Origin: Hymenobacter pini
GTDB lineage: Bacteria; Bacteroidota; Bacteroidia; Cytophagales; Hymenobacteraceae
Assembly (NCBI RefSeq): GCF_020421205.1
Contig: NZ_JAIZZH010000006.1
Location: forward strand, 186,001-250,000
DNA: 64,000 nt
Direction of reading: 5' to 3'
The position numbers and the translations under genes were made by a program. Each line of letters starts with the position of its first letter. Within the stretch, counting starts at the first letter, position 1. Below the pieces are notes generated by a model. It saw only the letters and a list, made by a program, of their open reading frames with translations. It was not told the origin of the DNA and made no database searches. Shown in pieces: positions 1 through 7,851 of this stretch.

Positions 1-2330
1 GCCAGCCCTACTCGGTGCAGCTCCGCAACGCCGTGAGCCCCAACCGGGACCCGATTGAGTACCAGATAACCGTTATTCCGGACCAGGCACCGGAGGTGGC
101 GTTGGAGAGCTTCCAGGATACCACTTCCCAGCGCTACCTGGCCCTGGGCGGCACCATCCGCGACGACTACGGCTTCTCGCGCCTGCAGCTGCACTACCGC
201 GTGCTGAGCAAGGGTCGGCCCAACGCCGCCTACCAAGCCAAAGCCCTGCCCCTGGGCAATGGCCCCAGTCAGAGCTATGCCTACCAGTGGGATACCCGCC
301 CCCTGAACCTGCGCCCCGGCGACCGGCTGGAGTATTTCGTGCAGGCCTGGGACAACGACGGCGTGCACGGCCCCAAAGCCGGCCGCAGCCGCACCGCCGA
401 GTTCCGCCTGCCCAGCCGCGCCGAACAGCGCCAGCAGCTGGCCTCCCAGAGCCAGGCCGTACAAAGCCAGCTCAGCCAGGCCGCCCAGCAAAGCAAGAAG
501 ATGGAGCGGGAGCTGGCCAAGGCCGAGGATAAGCTGAAGGTGAAGCGTGACCTGAACTTCCAGGACCGCAAGCAGCTCAAGGACATGCTCGACCAGAAGC
601 AGCAGATGGACCAAGCCCTGGATGAGTTGAAGCGGCAGTTTGAGCAGCTCCAGGACCAGCAAAACCAGCTGGACCCGCAGAAAAACGAGCAGCTGGCCGA
701 AAAAGCCAAGGAGTTGCAGAAGCTGATGGAAACTCTGCTGGACCCCGAGACCAAGAAGCTCTACGAGGAGCTGCAGAAGCTCCTGGAACAGCAGAAGGAC
801 CAGAACCAGCCCGACATGCAGAAGCTCCTGCAACAGCTGGAGAACAAGGAAAATACCTTGCAAAAAGAGCTGGAGCGCGCCCTCGAAATGTTCAAGCAGC
901 TGCAGTTTGAGCAGAAGCAGGACCAGGCCCTGGAAAAGCTGCAGCAGCTGGCTCAGGAGCAGCAGAAGCTAGCCGAGGAAACCCAGAAAAACGATAAGAA
1001 CAATCCGGAGAATAAACTCTCCAACGACCAACAAAAAACCAAAAACGAACAACTAAAAACCAACCAAGCCGAGCAGCAGCAAAAGTTTGACGAGCTAAAG
1101 CAGGACCTCAAGGATATGAAGGAGCTGGACCAGCAGCTCGACGGCCAGAATGGGGCCGACGAGATGAAGCAGGACCAGCAGCAGGTGGACGAGCAGCAAC
1201 AGCAAAGCCAGGAGCAGCTGGGCAAAAACCAGAACCAGAAAGCCAGCCAGAGCCAGAAGCAAGCCGCCCAGAAAATGCAGCAGATGGCCCAGAAGATGCA
1301 GCAGCAAATGGACCAGGAGGAATCGGACCAGCAGCAGCAGAACATCGACGACCTGCGCGACATTCTGGAAAATCTGCTCAAGCTTTCCTTCGACCAGGAA
1401 AACCTGATGAAGCAGTTCCGCCAGGTGGACCAGAGCGACCCGCGCTTCGTGCAGCTCGGCCAAACCCAGCGCAAGCTCAAGGACGACGCCCGTGTGGTGC
1501 AGGATTCCCTGTATGCCCTGGCCAAGCGCGTTTTCCAGATCAAGAGCTTCGTGACCCGGGAAGTGGGCGAGATGAACGGCCGCATGGACGAAAGCCTCGA
1601 CCAGATTCGGCAGCGCAACGTGGGCCGGGCTACCAACTCCCAGCAGCTGGCCATGACGAGCATGAACAACCTGGCCCTGATGCTCAATGATGCCCTCCAG
1701 CAAATGCAGCAGCAGCAGCGCGAGAGCCAGCAGCAACAGCAGCAGGGTGGGGGCAAATCGGGCCGTAAAAAGAAGAAAGGCAGCAGCGCCGGCGAAGGCC
1801 AGATGGGCCGCATGCAGCAGCAGCTCAACCAGCAAATTCAGCAGCTGCAGCAGAGCGGCAAAACCGGCCGGGCCCTCTCCGAGGAGCTGGCCAAACTGGC
1901 TGGGCAGCAACAAATGCTCCGGCAAGCTATGCAGGAATTGGAGCGCCTGCAGCAAAAAGGCGGCGGCAAGCCCCAGAACAATAAAGATGGCCAAGGCCAG
2001 GACGGAGCCGGTGGTTTGGGCGACGTGAAAAAAATGATGGAACAAACCGAAACCGACCTCGTAAACAAGCGGCTGACGGAGCAAACCATTATGCGCCAGC
2101 GCCAAATCCTGACCCGTTTGCTGGAAGCCGAGAAATCGGCCCGGGAGCGGGACCAGGACGACAAGCGCGAAGCACAGACTGCTCAAACCCGTCCTCCGGT
2201 ATTTCCTCCGGCGTTTCAGCAATACAAACGCCAGCAAAACCGGCAAACGGAGTTGCTCCGCAGCGTGCCGCCTACCCTCACGCCCTACTACCAGCGGGAG
2301 GTGAGTGAATATTTTCAAAAAATGAAATAG
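1..2330 (+). CDS. DUF4175-family coiled-coil protein, 5' end outside window
   Basis: The reading frame is open from the first bases, so the true start lies upstream; about 775 C-terminal residues are visible. The first ~130 residues look like beta-rich extracellular or Ig-like strands ending in a LEYFVQAWDNDG-type motif. The next ~450 residues are extremely rich in Gln, Lys, Glu and Leu with heptad spacing (long coiled coil), followed by Gly/Lys-rich low-complexity segments and a short charged tail. This layout matches the large DUF4175 proteins of Bacteroidota, which carry N-terminal membrane segments (here off-window) and have no established function. Codon use shifts to A-rich around 1000-1080, within the low-complexity part. 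It lies 52 bp upstream of an RsbW-like gene and on the same strand, so they may be co-transcribed. Family call is fairly firm, role unknown. Confidence 0.75.
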   Translation, partial: QPYSVQLRNAVSPNRDPIEYQITVIPDQAPEVALESFQDTTSQRYLALGGTIRDDYGFSRLQLHYRVLSKGRPNAAYQAKALPLGNGPSQSYAYQWDTRPLNLRPGDRLEYFVQAWDNDGVHGPKAGRSRTAEFRLPSRAEQRQQLASQSQAVQSQLSQAAQQSKKMERELAKAEDKLKVKRDLNFQDRKQLKDMLDQKQQMDQALDELKRQFEQLQDQQNQLDPQKNEQLAEKAKELQKLMETLLDPETKKLYEELQKLLEQQKDQNQPDMQKLLQQLENKENTLQKELERALEMFKQLQFEQKQDQALEKLQQLAQEQQKLAEETQKNDKNNPENKLSNDQQKTKNEQLKTNQAEQQQKFDELKQDLKDMKELDQQLDGQNGADEMKQDQQQVDEQQQQSQEQLGKNQNQKASQSQKQAAQKMQQMAQKMQQQMDQEESDQQQQNIDDLRDILENLLKLSFDQENLMKQFRQVDQSDPRFVQLGQTQRKLKDDARVVQDSLYALAKRVFQIKSFVTREVGEMNGRMDESLDQIRQRNVGRATNSQQLAMTSMNNLALMLNDALQQMQQQQRESQQQQQQGGGKSGRKKKKGSSAGEGQMGRMQQQLNQQIQQLQQSGKTGRALSEELAKLAGQQQMLRQAMQELERLQQKGGGKPQNNKDGQGQDGAGGLGDVKKMMEQTETDLVNKRLTEQTIMRQRQILTRLLEAEKSARERDQDDKREAQTAQTRPPVFPPAFQQYKRQQNRQTELLRSVPPTLTPYYQREVSEYFQKMK

Positions 2331-2382
2331 CGTTCCGCTAATTTTACCCCCTTACCCGCTGCCCTCCTCTCTTTTCCCTTTT

Positions 2383-2850
2383 ATGAAGCAGGTCAAAATT
2401 CAGATTCCTTCCCTGGTTGAAAATATCCGCGTCGTAGAAAGCTTTATCGACAACTCCAAGGACACGTTCCACATCGATGATGACATTTACGGCAACATCA
2501 TGGTGGCCGTAACGGAAGCGGTAAACAACGCTATCCGTCACGGCAACAAATTCGACAAGGATAAGAATGTCTTCCTGTCGTTGTTCGTGGAGCCGGACCG
2601 CGTGAAGTTTGAAATTGAGGACGAAGGCGCGGGCTTCGACTATACCAACCTCTCGGATCCTACGGCCCCCGAAAACCTCGAAAACCCCGGTGGCCGTGGC
2701 ATCTTCCTCATCCGCCACCTGGCCGATGAAGTGGACTTCCAGAAGGATGGCCGCCATGTGCAGCTCACCTTTATGCTGCCCACGCCTTCGGCCTCTGAGT
2801 CCGAAACTGAGCAATCTTCCGCCGTTAGCGGCACCGCTTCGGCCCACTAA
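2383..2850 (+). CDS. RsbW/SpoIIAB-like ATP-binding protein (HATPase_c_2)
   Basis: A 155-residue single-domain GHKL ATPase of the anti-sigma-factor kinase type. The N-box is at residues 43-53 (E45, N49), the G1 box is the DEGAGF motif at residues 80-85, and the G2 box is GGRGIFLI at 103-110. There is no sensor or dimerisation domain. Relatives phosphorylate a STAS-domain anti-sigma antagonist or bind a sigma factor. No partner gene is adjacent; the STAS-like gene at 15.3 kb is a possible but unproven partner. The ATG at 2383 follows a pyrimidine-rich leader and is followed by ybeY after 22 bp, so the two are probably one transcript. Such a gene upstream of ybeY is common in this phylum (from memory). 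Confident on family, not on target. Confidence 0.85.
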   Translation: MKQVKIQIPSLVENIRVVESFIDNSKDTFHIDDDIYGNIMVAVTEAVNNAIRHGNKFDKDKNVFLSLFVEPDRVKFEIEDEGAGFDYTNLSDPTAPENLENPGGRGIFLIRHLADEVDFQKDGRHVQLTFMLPTPSASESETEQSSAVSGTASAH

Positions 2851-2872
2851 ATTCTACCCCCAGTTTGCCAGC

Positions 2873-3358
2873 ATGAGCGACCTGCCTACCGAGCACAGCG
2901 AGTTTGAGGACGAGGATGATTTCGGCCGTGAAAGCCACGGCATCGAATTCATTGTGGAAGACGTGGAGTTTGAGCTGGCCGACGCGCAGGACTTAACCTC
3001 CTGGATTGAGCGGGTAGCCGTGGTGCACGAGCACGAAATCGTGCAACTCACCTACATCTTCTGCTCCGATGAATACCTGCACAAGGTAAACGTGGAGTAC
3101 CTTGACCACGACACGTACACCGACGTCATCACCTTTGATAACGCCGACGACGCCGACATCATTGAGGGCGACATCTTCATTTCGGTGGAGCGGGTGCGCG
3201 AAAATGCCGTTATCCACGGCGTCAGCTTCCGCGACGAGCTGCACCGCGTGATGATTCATGGGGTGCTGCACCTGCTGGGCTACGCCGATAAAGACCTGCT
3301 CAGCCAGACTGCCATGCGCAAGAAAGAAGACGACTGTCTATTGCTGCGCACGTTTTAG
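2873..3358 (+). CDS. ybeY: Endoribonuclease YbeY (rRNA maturation factor)
   Basis: A 161-residue protein of the UPF0054/YbeY family, a metal-dependent endoribonuclease needed for 16S rRNA 3'-end maturation and 70S ribosome quality control. The TDVITF motif is at residues 83-88 and the metal-site motif HGVLHLLGYADKD starts at H129, with H133 as second ligand. The usual third histidine is replaced by Asp (D139), so the canonical GYDH reads GYAD here. I chose the ATG at 2873 because it begins 22 bp after the preceding gene and gives the family's normal length. A longer frame from 2609 would overlap that gene out of register. The acidic N-terminus (residues 7-20) is a local embellishment. A strong terminator follows at 3393. 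Confidence 0.9.
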   Translation: MSDLPTEHSEFEDEDDFGRESHGIEFIVEDVEFELADAQDLTSWIERVAVVHEHEIVQLTYIFCSDEYLHKVNVEYLDHDTYTDVITFDNADDADIIEGDIFISVERVRENAVIHGVSFRDELHRVMIHGVLHLLGYADKDLLSQTAMRKKEDDCLLLRTF

Positions 3359-3392
3359 GCCGGTATTAAACAGAGTACACTTGTTCAGAGAT

Positions 3393-3424
3393 AAAACGCC
3401 CGCTTTCTAGCGGGCGTTTTTTGT
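3393..3424 (+). terminator. Rho-independent terminator after ybeY
   Basis: Stem AAAACGCCCGCT / AGCGGGCGTTTT with a short loop followed by a run of T. It closes the DUF4175-rsbW-ybeY transcript. Confidence 0.85.
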
Positions 3425-3450
3425 TGAATAATGAGGTGATAAACAATAAA

Positions 3451-3547
3451 ACGCCATGCTGAGCGAAGTCGAAGCATCTTTACCTCTGGCTAATTCAATC
3501 GTACAGGCGAAGCGGTAAAGATGCTTCGACTTCGCTCAGCATGACGT
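3451..3547. repeat. Intergenic palindrome, GCTGAGCGAAGTCGAAGCAT family
   Basis: Two 34-bp arms (3451-3484 and 3514-3547) are reverse complements with one mismatch, around a 29-bp loop. The arm core is GCTGAGCGAAGTCGAAGCAT. The right arm ends 24 bp before the ATG of the next gene. Related palindromes lie at 6452-6547, 18351-18442 and 24831-24947. Confidence 0.9.
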
Positions 3548-3571
3548 TCTTTGTACCACGGCTATTCCGTT

Positions 3572-4300
3572 ATGTCTGCTACTCCTTCCCAACATCCGGT
3601 TCTGCGGGGCGACGCACTGGACTATTATTTGGCTCAAGGCTATTACCGCATGCAGCAGGATCTGTTTACCTGCCGGTTTCTGCCCGTTGATGGGGAGTTG
3701 TACACCGTGCATTGGTTGCGGTTGGTGCTACCCCAGGTGCAACTAGGCCCGGAGCAGCGCCGCTTGCTGCGCCTCAACGAGCAGTTTGCAGTGCATATTC
3801 GGCCATTTGAGCTGCGGGCGGAATATGAGGAGTTATACGCCCGCTACCGGGCCTCTATTACCTTCGACGCGCCGCCTACCATCGAATCTTTCTTGCTGGG
3901 TGGGGCCGAGCACAACGTGTTTACCACCAGCGTGCTGGAAGTGCGCGACGGGGAGCAGCTCATTGCCGCGGGTATTTTTGATAGTGGCCTGCGCACCCTG
4001 GCCGGTATCATGAACTTCTACGACCCGGCGTACCGCCGCCACAGTCTAGGCAAGTACCTGATGCTGCTGAAGCTACAGGTAGCGCAGCGCCAGCAGATGT
4101 TCTACTACTACCCCGGCTACCTGGTGCATGGCTACCCCAAATTCGACTACAAGCTGTTTCCCGACCGGCAAGCCACGGAGGTATTTAACTGTACTACCGG
4201 ACTCTGGATGCCGTTTTCCTGGGACGCCGTGGCCCGGCACTCGGCGGAGCTACTGGCTGCTTACCCGGATGAGGAGGCGGAGGTAGAGAATCTGGAGTAA
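3572..4300 (+). CDS. ATE-like arginine-tRNA-protein transferase
   Basis: A 242-residue protein whose C-terminal half resembles the acyltransferase domain of arginyl- or leucyl-tRNA-protein transferases (ATE/Bpt). Visible landmarks are the central AAGIFD and MNFYDP segments, then the SLGKYLMLLKL motif and the tyrosine-rich YYYPGYLVHG segment. These enzymes move an amino acid from an aminoacyl-tRNA to a protein N-terminus, feeding the N-degron pathway. The cysteine-rich CGYC motif typical of the eukaryotic ATE N-terminus is absent; the N-terminus instead carries DYYLAQGYYRMQQ. The ATG at 3572 was preferred to an in-frame TTG at 3551 that lies seven codons upstream. The aminoacyl donor and targets cannot be read from sequence. 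Confidence 0.7.
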   Translation: MSATPSQHPVLRGDALDYYLAQGYYRMQQDLFTCRFLPVDGELYTVHWLRLVLPQVQLGPEQRRLLRLNEQFAVHIRPFELRAEYEELYARYRASITFDAPPTIESFLLGGAEHNVFTTSVLEVRDGEQLIAAGIFDSGLRTLAGIMNFYDPAYRRHSLGKYLMLLKLQVAQRQQMFYYYPGYLVHGYPKFDYKLFPDRQATEVFNCTTGLWMPFSWDAVARHSAELLAAYPDEEAEVENLE

Positions 4301-4330
4301 ACCTGCGGACCGCAAAAACGGTGAAGTGCG

Positions 4331-4338
4331 TATCTTTG
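4331..4338 (+). promoter_or_regulatory. Candidate -7 element for mnmG
   Basis: TATCTTTG matches the Bacteroidota consensus TAnnTTTG. It lies 218 bp before the mnmG ATG. No clear -33 TTG is seen at the usual distance. The leader between contains a GC-rich hairpin near 4392-4412 followed by TTTT, which could be an attenuator. Confidence 0.5.
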
Positions 4339-4555
4339 TGCACGTTTTGAGCGTGTTGCGTCCGACTTTCTGAAGTTGATTTCCTGAGGAAGCGCCTGCC
4401 CACACGCGGGCGTTTTCGGTTTAGCTGGTGCGGCGAACTTTCTGGTTTGCGGCTTCTGTTTGCCTCAGACGCCCAAGGAAATGTGCGGCCCGCAATGCTG
4501 TTCCGGTGCCGGAAAAAGCCGCTCAACTCGTCCCATTCGCTTAAATCCGCAGTTC

Positions 4556-6424
4556 ATGTTTCAGCAAGAAGAGTACGACGTAATAGTAGTAGGAGCCGGC
4601 CACGCCGGGTGTGAGGCGGCCGCCGCAGCTGCCAACATGGGCTCCAAGGTGCTGCTCGTGACGATGAACATGAACACCATCGCGCAGATGTCGTGCAACC
4701 CGGCCATGGGCGGGGTGGCCAAGGGCCAGATTGTGCGCGAGGTAGATGCGCTGGGCGGTCAGTCGGGCATCATCACCGACAAAACCATGATTCAGTTCCG
4801 GATGCTGAACCGCTCTAAGGGCCCCGCCATGTGGAGCCCCCGGGCCCAGTCGGACCGCATGCGGTTTGCCGAGGAATGGCGCCTCACGCTGGAACAAACT
4901 CTGAACGTAGATTTCTGGCAGGAAGCCGTAACCGGCATTCTGGTGGAAAACGACACGGTGGTAGGCGTGAAAACCCAGCTGAGTATTGAGTTCCGGGGTA
5001 AGGCGGTGGTACTCACCAACGGTACTTTCCTCAACGGCCTTATCCACATCGGGGAGAAGCAGTTTGGGGGTGGCCGCGCCGCCGAAAGCCGCAGCACGGG
5101 CATCACCGAGCAGTTGATTGAGCTGGGCTTTGAAGCCGGCCGCATGAAAACCGGCACTCCGCCCCGCGTGGACGGCCGCTCCCTGGACTACTCCAAAATG
5201 GAGGAGCAGCCCGGCGACGAGGTGCCCTGCAAATTCTCCTACCTCGACACGCCCGCGCTGGTAAAGCAGCGTCCTTGCTACATCACCTACACCAATCCGG
5301 AGGTGCACGAAATCCTGAAAGAGGGCTTCGAGAAGTCGCCCATGTTCCAGGGCCGCATCAAGGGCCTGGGGCCGCGCTACTGCCCGTCGGTGGAGGATAA
5401 AATCAACCGCTTTGCCGACAAGGACCGCCACCAGATTTTTGTGGAGCCCGAAGGCTGGAGCACGGTGGAAGTGTACGTGAACGGCTTTTCGAGCAGCCTG
5501 CCCGAAGACGTGCAGTACCGCGCCCTGCGCAAAATTGCTGGCTTCGAAAACGCCAAGATGTTCCGCCCCGGTTACGCCATCGAGTACGACTTCTTCCCGC
5601 CCACCCAGCTGCACCTCACGCTGGAAACCAAGCGCATCCGGAACCTGTACTTCGCGGGTCAGATTAACGGTACCACCGGCTACGAGGAGGCCGCCTGCCA
5701 GGGCCTGATGGCCGGCATCAACGCCCACAACAAGGTGCACGGCAAGGAGCCCTTCATCCTGAAGCGGAGCGAGGCCTACATCGGTGTGCTCATCGATGAC
5801 CTGGTGAACAAGGGCACCGACGAGCCTTACCGCATGTTCACGAGCCGGGCCGAGCACCGCCTGCTGCTGCGCCAAGATAACGCCGACCTGCGCCTGACCC
5901 CGCTGGGCTACGCCCTGGGCCTGGCCTCGGAGGAGCGCATGGAACTGGTGCGCCAGAAGGAGCAGCAAACTCAGGAAGTAGCCAAGCTGCTGAAGAATTT
6001 CGGCATCGAGCCCCAGGAAATCAACCCGTGGCTCACGGAAATTGGCTCGGCCACCATTCACGAGAAAACCCGGGCCGTGAACCTGCTCCGCCGCCCCGGC
6101 ATCGACCTGGCTGCCCTGAGCCGGGTGCTGCCCGGCCTCACGCTGGCGCTGGCCCCGTACCAGCCCGAAGCTCTGGAGCAGGCCGAGATTCTGGTGAAGT
6201 ATGAGTCGTACCTGGAGAAGGAGCATCAGCAAGCCGCCCGTGTGCAGGAGCTGGAAAACTTCACTATCAAAGGCCGCCTCGACTATAAAGCTATGCCAGC
6301 CCTCTCGCACGAAGCCCGCGAGAAGCTGCTCAAGATTCAGCCCGAAACCCTGGGCCAGGCTAGCCGCATCAGCGGCGTATCGCCAGCCGACGTGTCCGTG
6401 TTGATGGTGTATCTGGGGAGGTAG
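4556..6424 (+). CDS. mnmG: tRNA uridine-5-carboxymethylaminomethyl synthesis enzyme MnmG (GidA)
   Basis: A 622-residue FAD-dependent enzyme that, with MnmE, installs carboxymethylaminomethyl on U34 of certain tRNAs. The dinucleotide-binding GAGHAG motif is at residues 13-18, followed by SCNPAMGG and the FLNG and RMKTGTPPR segments. The C-terminal helical domain ends with ISGVSPADVSVLMVYL, normal for the family, and the length is normal. The ATG at 4556 was chosen because the family starts a few residues before the FAD motif; in-frame sequence upstream to 4460 is not conserved-looking. mnmG (gidA) borders oriC in several bacteria, and a DnaA-box cluster lies 3.2 kb downstream here. A perfect hairpin at 6554 terminates it. 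Confidence 0.97.
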   Translation: MFQQEEYDVIVVGAGHAGCEAAAAAANMGSKVLLVTMNMNTIAQMSCNPAMGGVAKGQIVREVDALGGQSGIITDKTMIQFRMLNRSKGPAMWSPRAQSDRMRFAEEWRLTLEQTLNVDFWQEAVTGILVENDTVVGVKTQLSIEFRGKAVVLTNGTFLNGLIHIGEKQFGGGRAAESRSTGITEQLIELGFEAGRMKTGTPPRVDGRSLDYSKMEEQPGDEVPCKFSYLDTPALVKQRPCYITYTNPEVHEILKEGFEKSPMFQGRIKGLGPRYCPSVEDKINRFADKDRHQIFVEPEGWSTVEVYVNGFSSSLPEDVQYRALRKIAGFENAKMFRPGYAIEYDFFPPTQLHLTLETKRIRNLYFAGQINGTTGYEEAACQGLMAGINAHNKVHGKEPFILKRSEAYIGVLIDDLVNKGTDEPYRMFTSRAEHRLLLRQDNADLRLTPLGYALGLASEERMELVRQKEQQTQEVAKLLKNFGIEPQEINPWLTEIGSATIHEKTRAVNLLRRPGIDLAALSRVLPGLTLALAPYQPEALEQAEILVKYESYLEKEHQQAARVQELENFTIKGRLDYKAMPALSHEAREKLLKIQPETLGQASRISGVSPADVSVLMVYLGR

Positions 6425-6451
6425 CCGCCCTGTCATCCTGAGCAACCAGCA

Positions 6452-6547
6452 CGTCATTCCGAGCGGAGCGAGGAATCTCGCGTGCTGATGTTGTGGTGGT
6501 AATCCTCCGTCAGCACGCAAGATTCCTCGACTCCGCTCGGAATGACG
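6452..6547. repeat. Intergenic palindrome, TCATTCCGAGCGGAG variant
   Basis: Arms 6452-6488 and 6510-6547 are near-perfect reverse complements (differences at one indel and one substitution). The outer core is CGTCATTCCGAGCGGAG. A solitary partial copy, TGTCATCCTGAGCA, precedes it at 6431. Same general family as the palindrome at 3451. Confidence 0.85.
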
Positions 6548-6553
6548 GTCTGT

Positions 6554-6602
6554 AAACCAAAGCGGCCGCAGAATCTTTCAGGTTCTGCGGCCGCTTTGGT
6601 TT
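6554..6602 (+). terminator. Terminator after mnmG
   Basis: Hairpin AAACCAAAGCGGCCGCAGAA / TTCTGCGGCCGCTTTGGTTT with an 8-9 bp loop. The stem is close to perfect over about 20 bp and symmetric, so it can work in both directions. Confidence 0.8.
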
Positions 6603-6604
6603 CG

Positions 6605-6612
6605 TACTTTCG
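6605..6612 (+). promoter_or_regulatory. Candidate -7 element for the methyltransferase gene
   Basis: TACTTTCG differs at one position from TAnnTTTG and lies 71 bp before the chosen GTG, directly after the terminator of the preceding gene. Confidence 0.4.
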
Positions 6613-6682
6613 TGGTGCGCGTAACTATTCCGGCTCCCTAACTGCCGGAATCAGCGCAATCAATATTAATCAGCGAGCATCT

Positions 6683-7573
6683 GTGATTTACGAGCGACTT
6701 GAGAAGTGCCCGGTGTGCGGCAAAACGGAATTCCGCAATAAGCTGGTGGTGGAGGATAAGTCGGTGAGCAAGGAGAGCTTTGCCATTCAGCAATGCGTAG
6801 CCTGCTCGTTCCAGTTCACTAACCCCCGTCCCGACGAGGCCAACATTGGGCGCTACTACGAGTCGGATGAGTACGTGTCGCACAACAGTGGGGCAGGAGG
6901 GGTGATTAACCAAGCCTACAAGGTGGCCCGGTTCTTCACCATGCGCCGCAAGGTGGCCCTGCTGAATAAGCAGGCTAAGAAGGGGCGTCTGCTCGATTAC
7001 GGCTGCGGTACGGGGCACTTTCTGGCCGCCGCGAAAGCCAACGGCTGGCAGGTGGCCGGCTGGGAGCCCAACGCCCGCGCCCGTACTGAGGCCAGTGAGC
7101 GGGTAGGCCAGCCCATTGGCGCCGAGAGCTTGGTGCAGTTTCAGCCCGCCAGCTTCGATGCTATTACCCTCTGGCATGTGCTGGAACACGTTCATACCCT
7201 GAACGAAACCCTGCAGCAGCTCATCCAGCTCTTGAAGCCCGACGGTACGCTCATTATTGCCGTGCCCAACGTGGACAGCCTCGATGCCCAACACTACCGC
7301 CAGGATTGGGCCGCCTACGATGTGCCCCGTCATCTGTACCATTTCACCCCCAAAACCATGACGCAACTGCTCAAAAAGCACAAAATGAAGGTGGCGGAGG
7401 TGTTGCCCATGCCCCTGGATGCCTACTACGTGAGCATGCTCAGCGAAAAGCACCGCGCCGAGCGGGGCGGCGGCATGCTCACGGTACTCAAGGCCGGCTA
7501 CAAATCCAACCAGTACGCGGCCCAGCACGAGGGCCAGTACAGCAGCCTGATTTATGTGGCCCGCAAGCGGTAG
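6683..7573 (+). CDS. Class I SAM-dependent methyltransferase with N-terminal zinc ribbon
   Basis: A 296-residue protein. Residues 9-12 (CPVC) and 38-41 (CVAC) form a probable zinc ribbon, followed by FTNPRP. The methyltransferase motif I, LLDYGCGTGHF, is at residues 103-113, with the ITLWHVLEHV post-motif segment and the later VPNVDS loop typical of methyltransferases of the Methyltransf_23 type, some of which act on sugars or O-antigen parts. The GTG at 6683 is the best start because it sits eight codons before the first CPVC; no ATG is suitably placed, and upstream in-frame sequence runs into the terminator hairpin. The substrate is unknown. It stands alone between two terminators. Confidence 0.85.
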   Translation: MIYERLEKCPVCGKTEFRNKLVVEDKSVSKESFAIQQCVACSFQFTNPRPDEANIGRYYESDEYVSHNSGAGGVINQAYKVARFFTMRRKVALLNKQAKKGRLLDYGCGTGHFLAAAKANGWQVAGWEPNARARTEASERVGQPIGAESLVQFQPASFDAITLWHVLEHVHTLNETLQQLIQLLKPDGTLIIAVPNVDSLDAQHYRQDWAAYDVPRHLYHFTPKTMTQLLKKHKMKVAEVLPMPLDAYYVSMLSEKHRAERGGGMLTVLKAGYKSNQYAAQHEGQYSSLIYVARKR

Positions 7574-7595
7574 CCCAGGCAAGCTCATTTAGACA

Positions 7596-7630
7596 ATGCC
7601 CCGGAGTCAGACTTCGGGGTATTTTTTTGC
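7596..7630 (+). terminator. Terminator after methyltransferase gene
   Basis: GCCCCGG-AGTC / GACT-TCGGGGT hairpin followed by A then seven T. About 220 bp of non-coding DNA follow, with a TACCTTCG near-match to the -7 element at 7778-7785. Confidence 0.75.
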
Positions 7631-7851
7631 GGCTGCCTGGTAGGGTAGGAGGGAGGCCACACTGCTGCTGCTTAGCACGTTGCCATTTTTGGTAATGGAG
7701 GCCCGTTTGGGAGTACCTGCTGTATAGCTTTTGCCCGGCAGGCTGACGGTTTTGGGCAGTTACAGCGTTAGAGCCCGTACCTTCGGGTAGCGGAAGCGGC
7801 CGGGGTAACCGCGCCACGCTTCCGTATCTGTCCCAACCCGTTTAGCCCTCA

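Noticed and set aside
1095..2318. A 407-codon open frame opposite the DUF4175 gene, very Leu-rich
   Set aside because: It is the complement of Gln/Lys/Glu codons of the coiled coil, which read as Leu and Phe; not a membrane protein.
2609..2872. Upstream extension of the ybeY frame
   Set aside because: It overlaps the RsbW-like gene in another frame; the ATG at 2873 gives the family's normal length.
4541..6520. A 659-codon open frame opposite mnmG
   Set aside because: A complete, recognisable MnmG is on the other strand; the antisense product is a His/Gly/Leu-rich composition typical of shadow frames.
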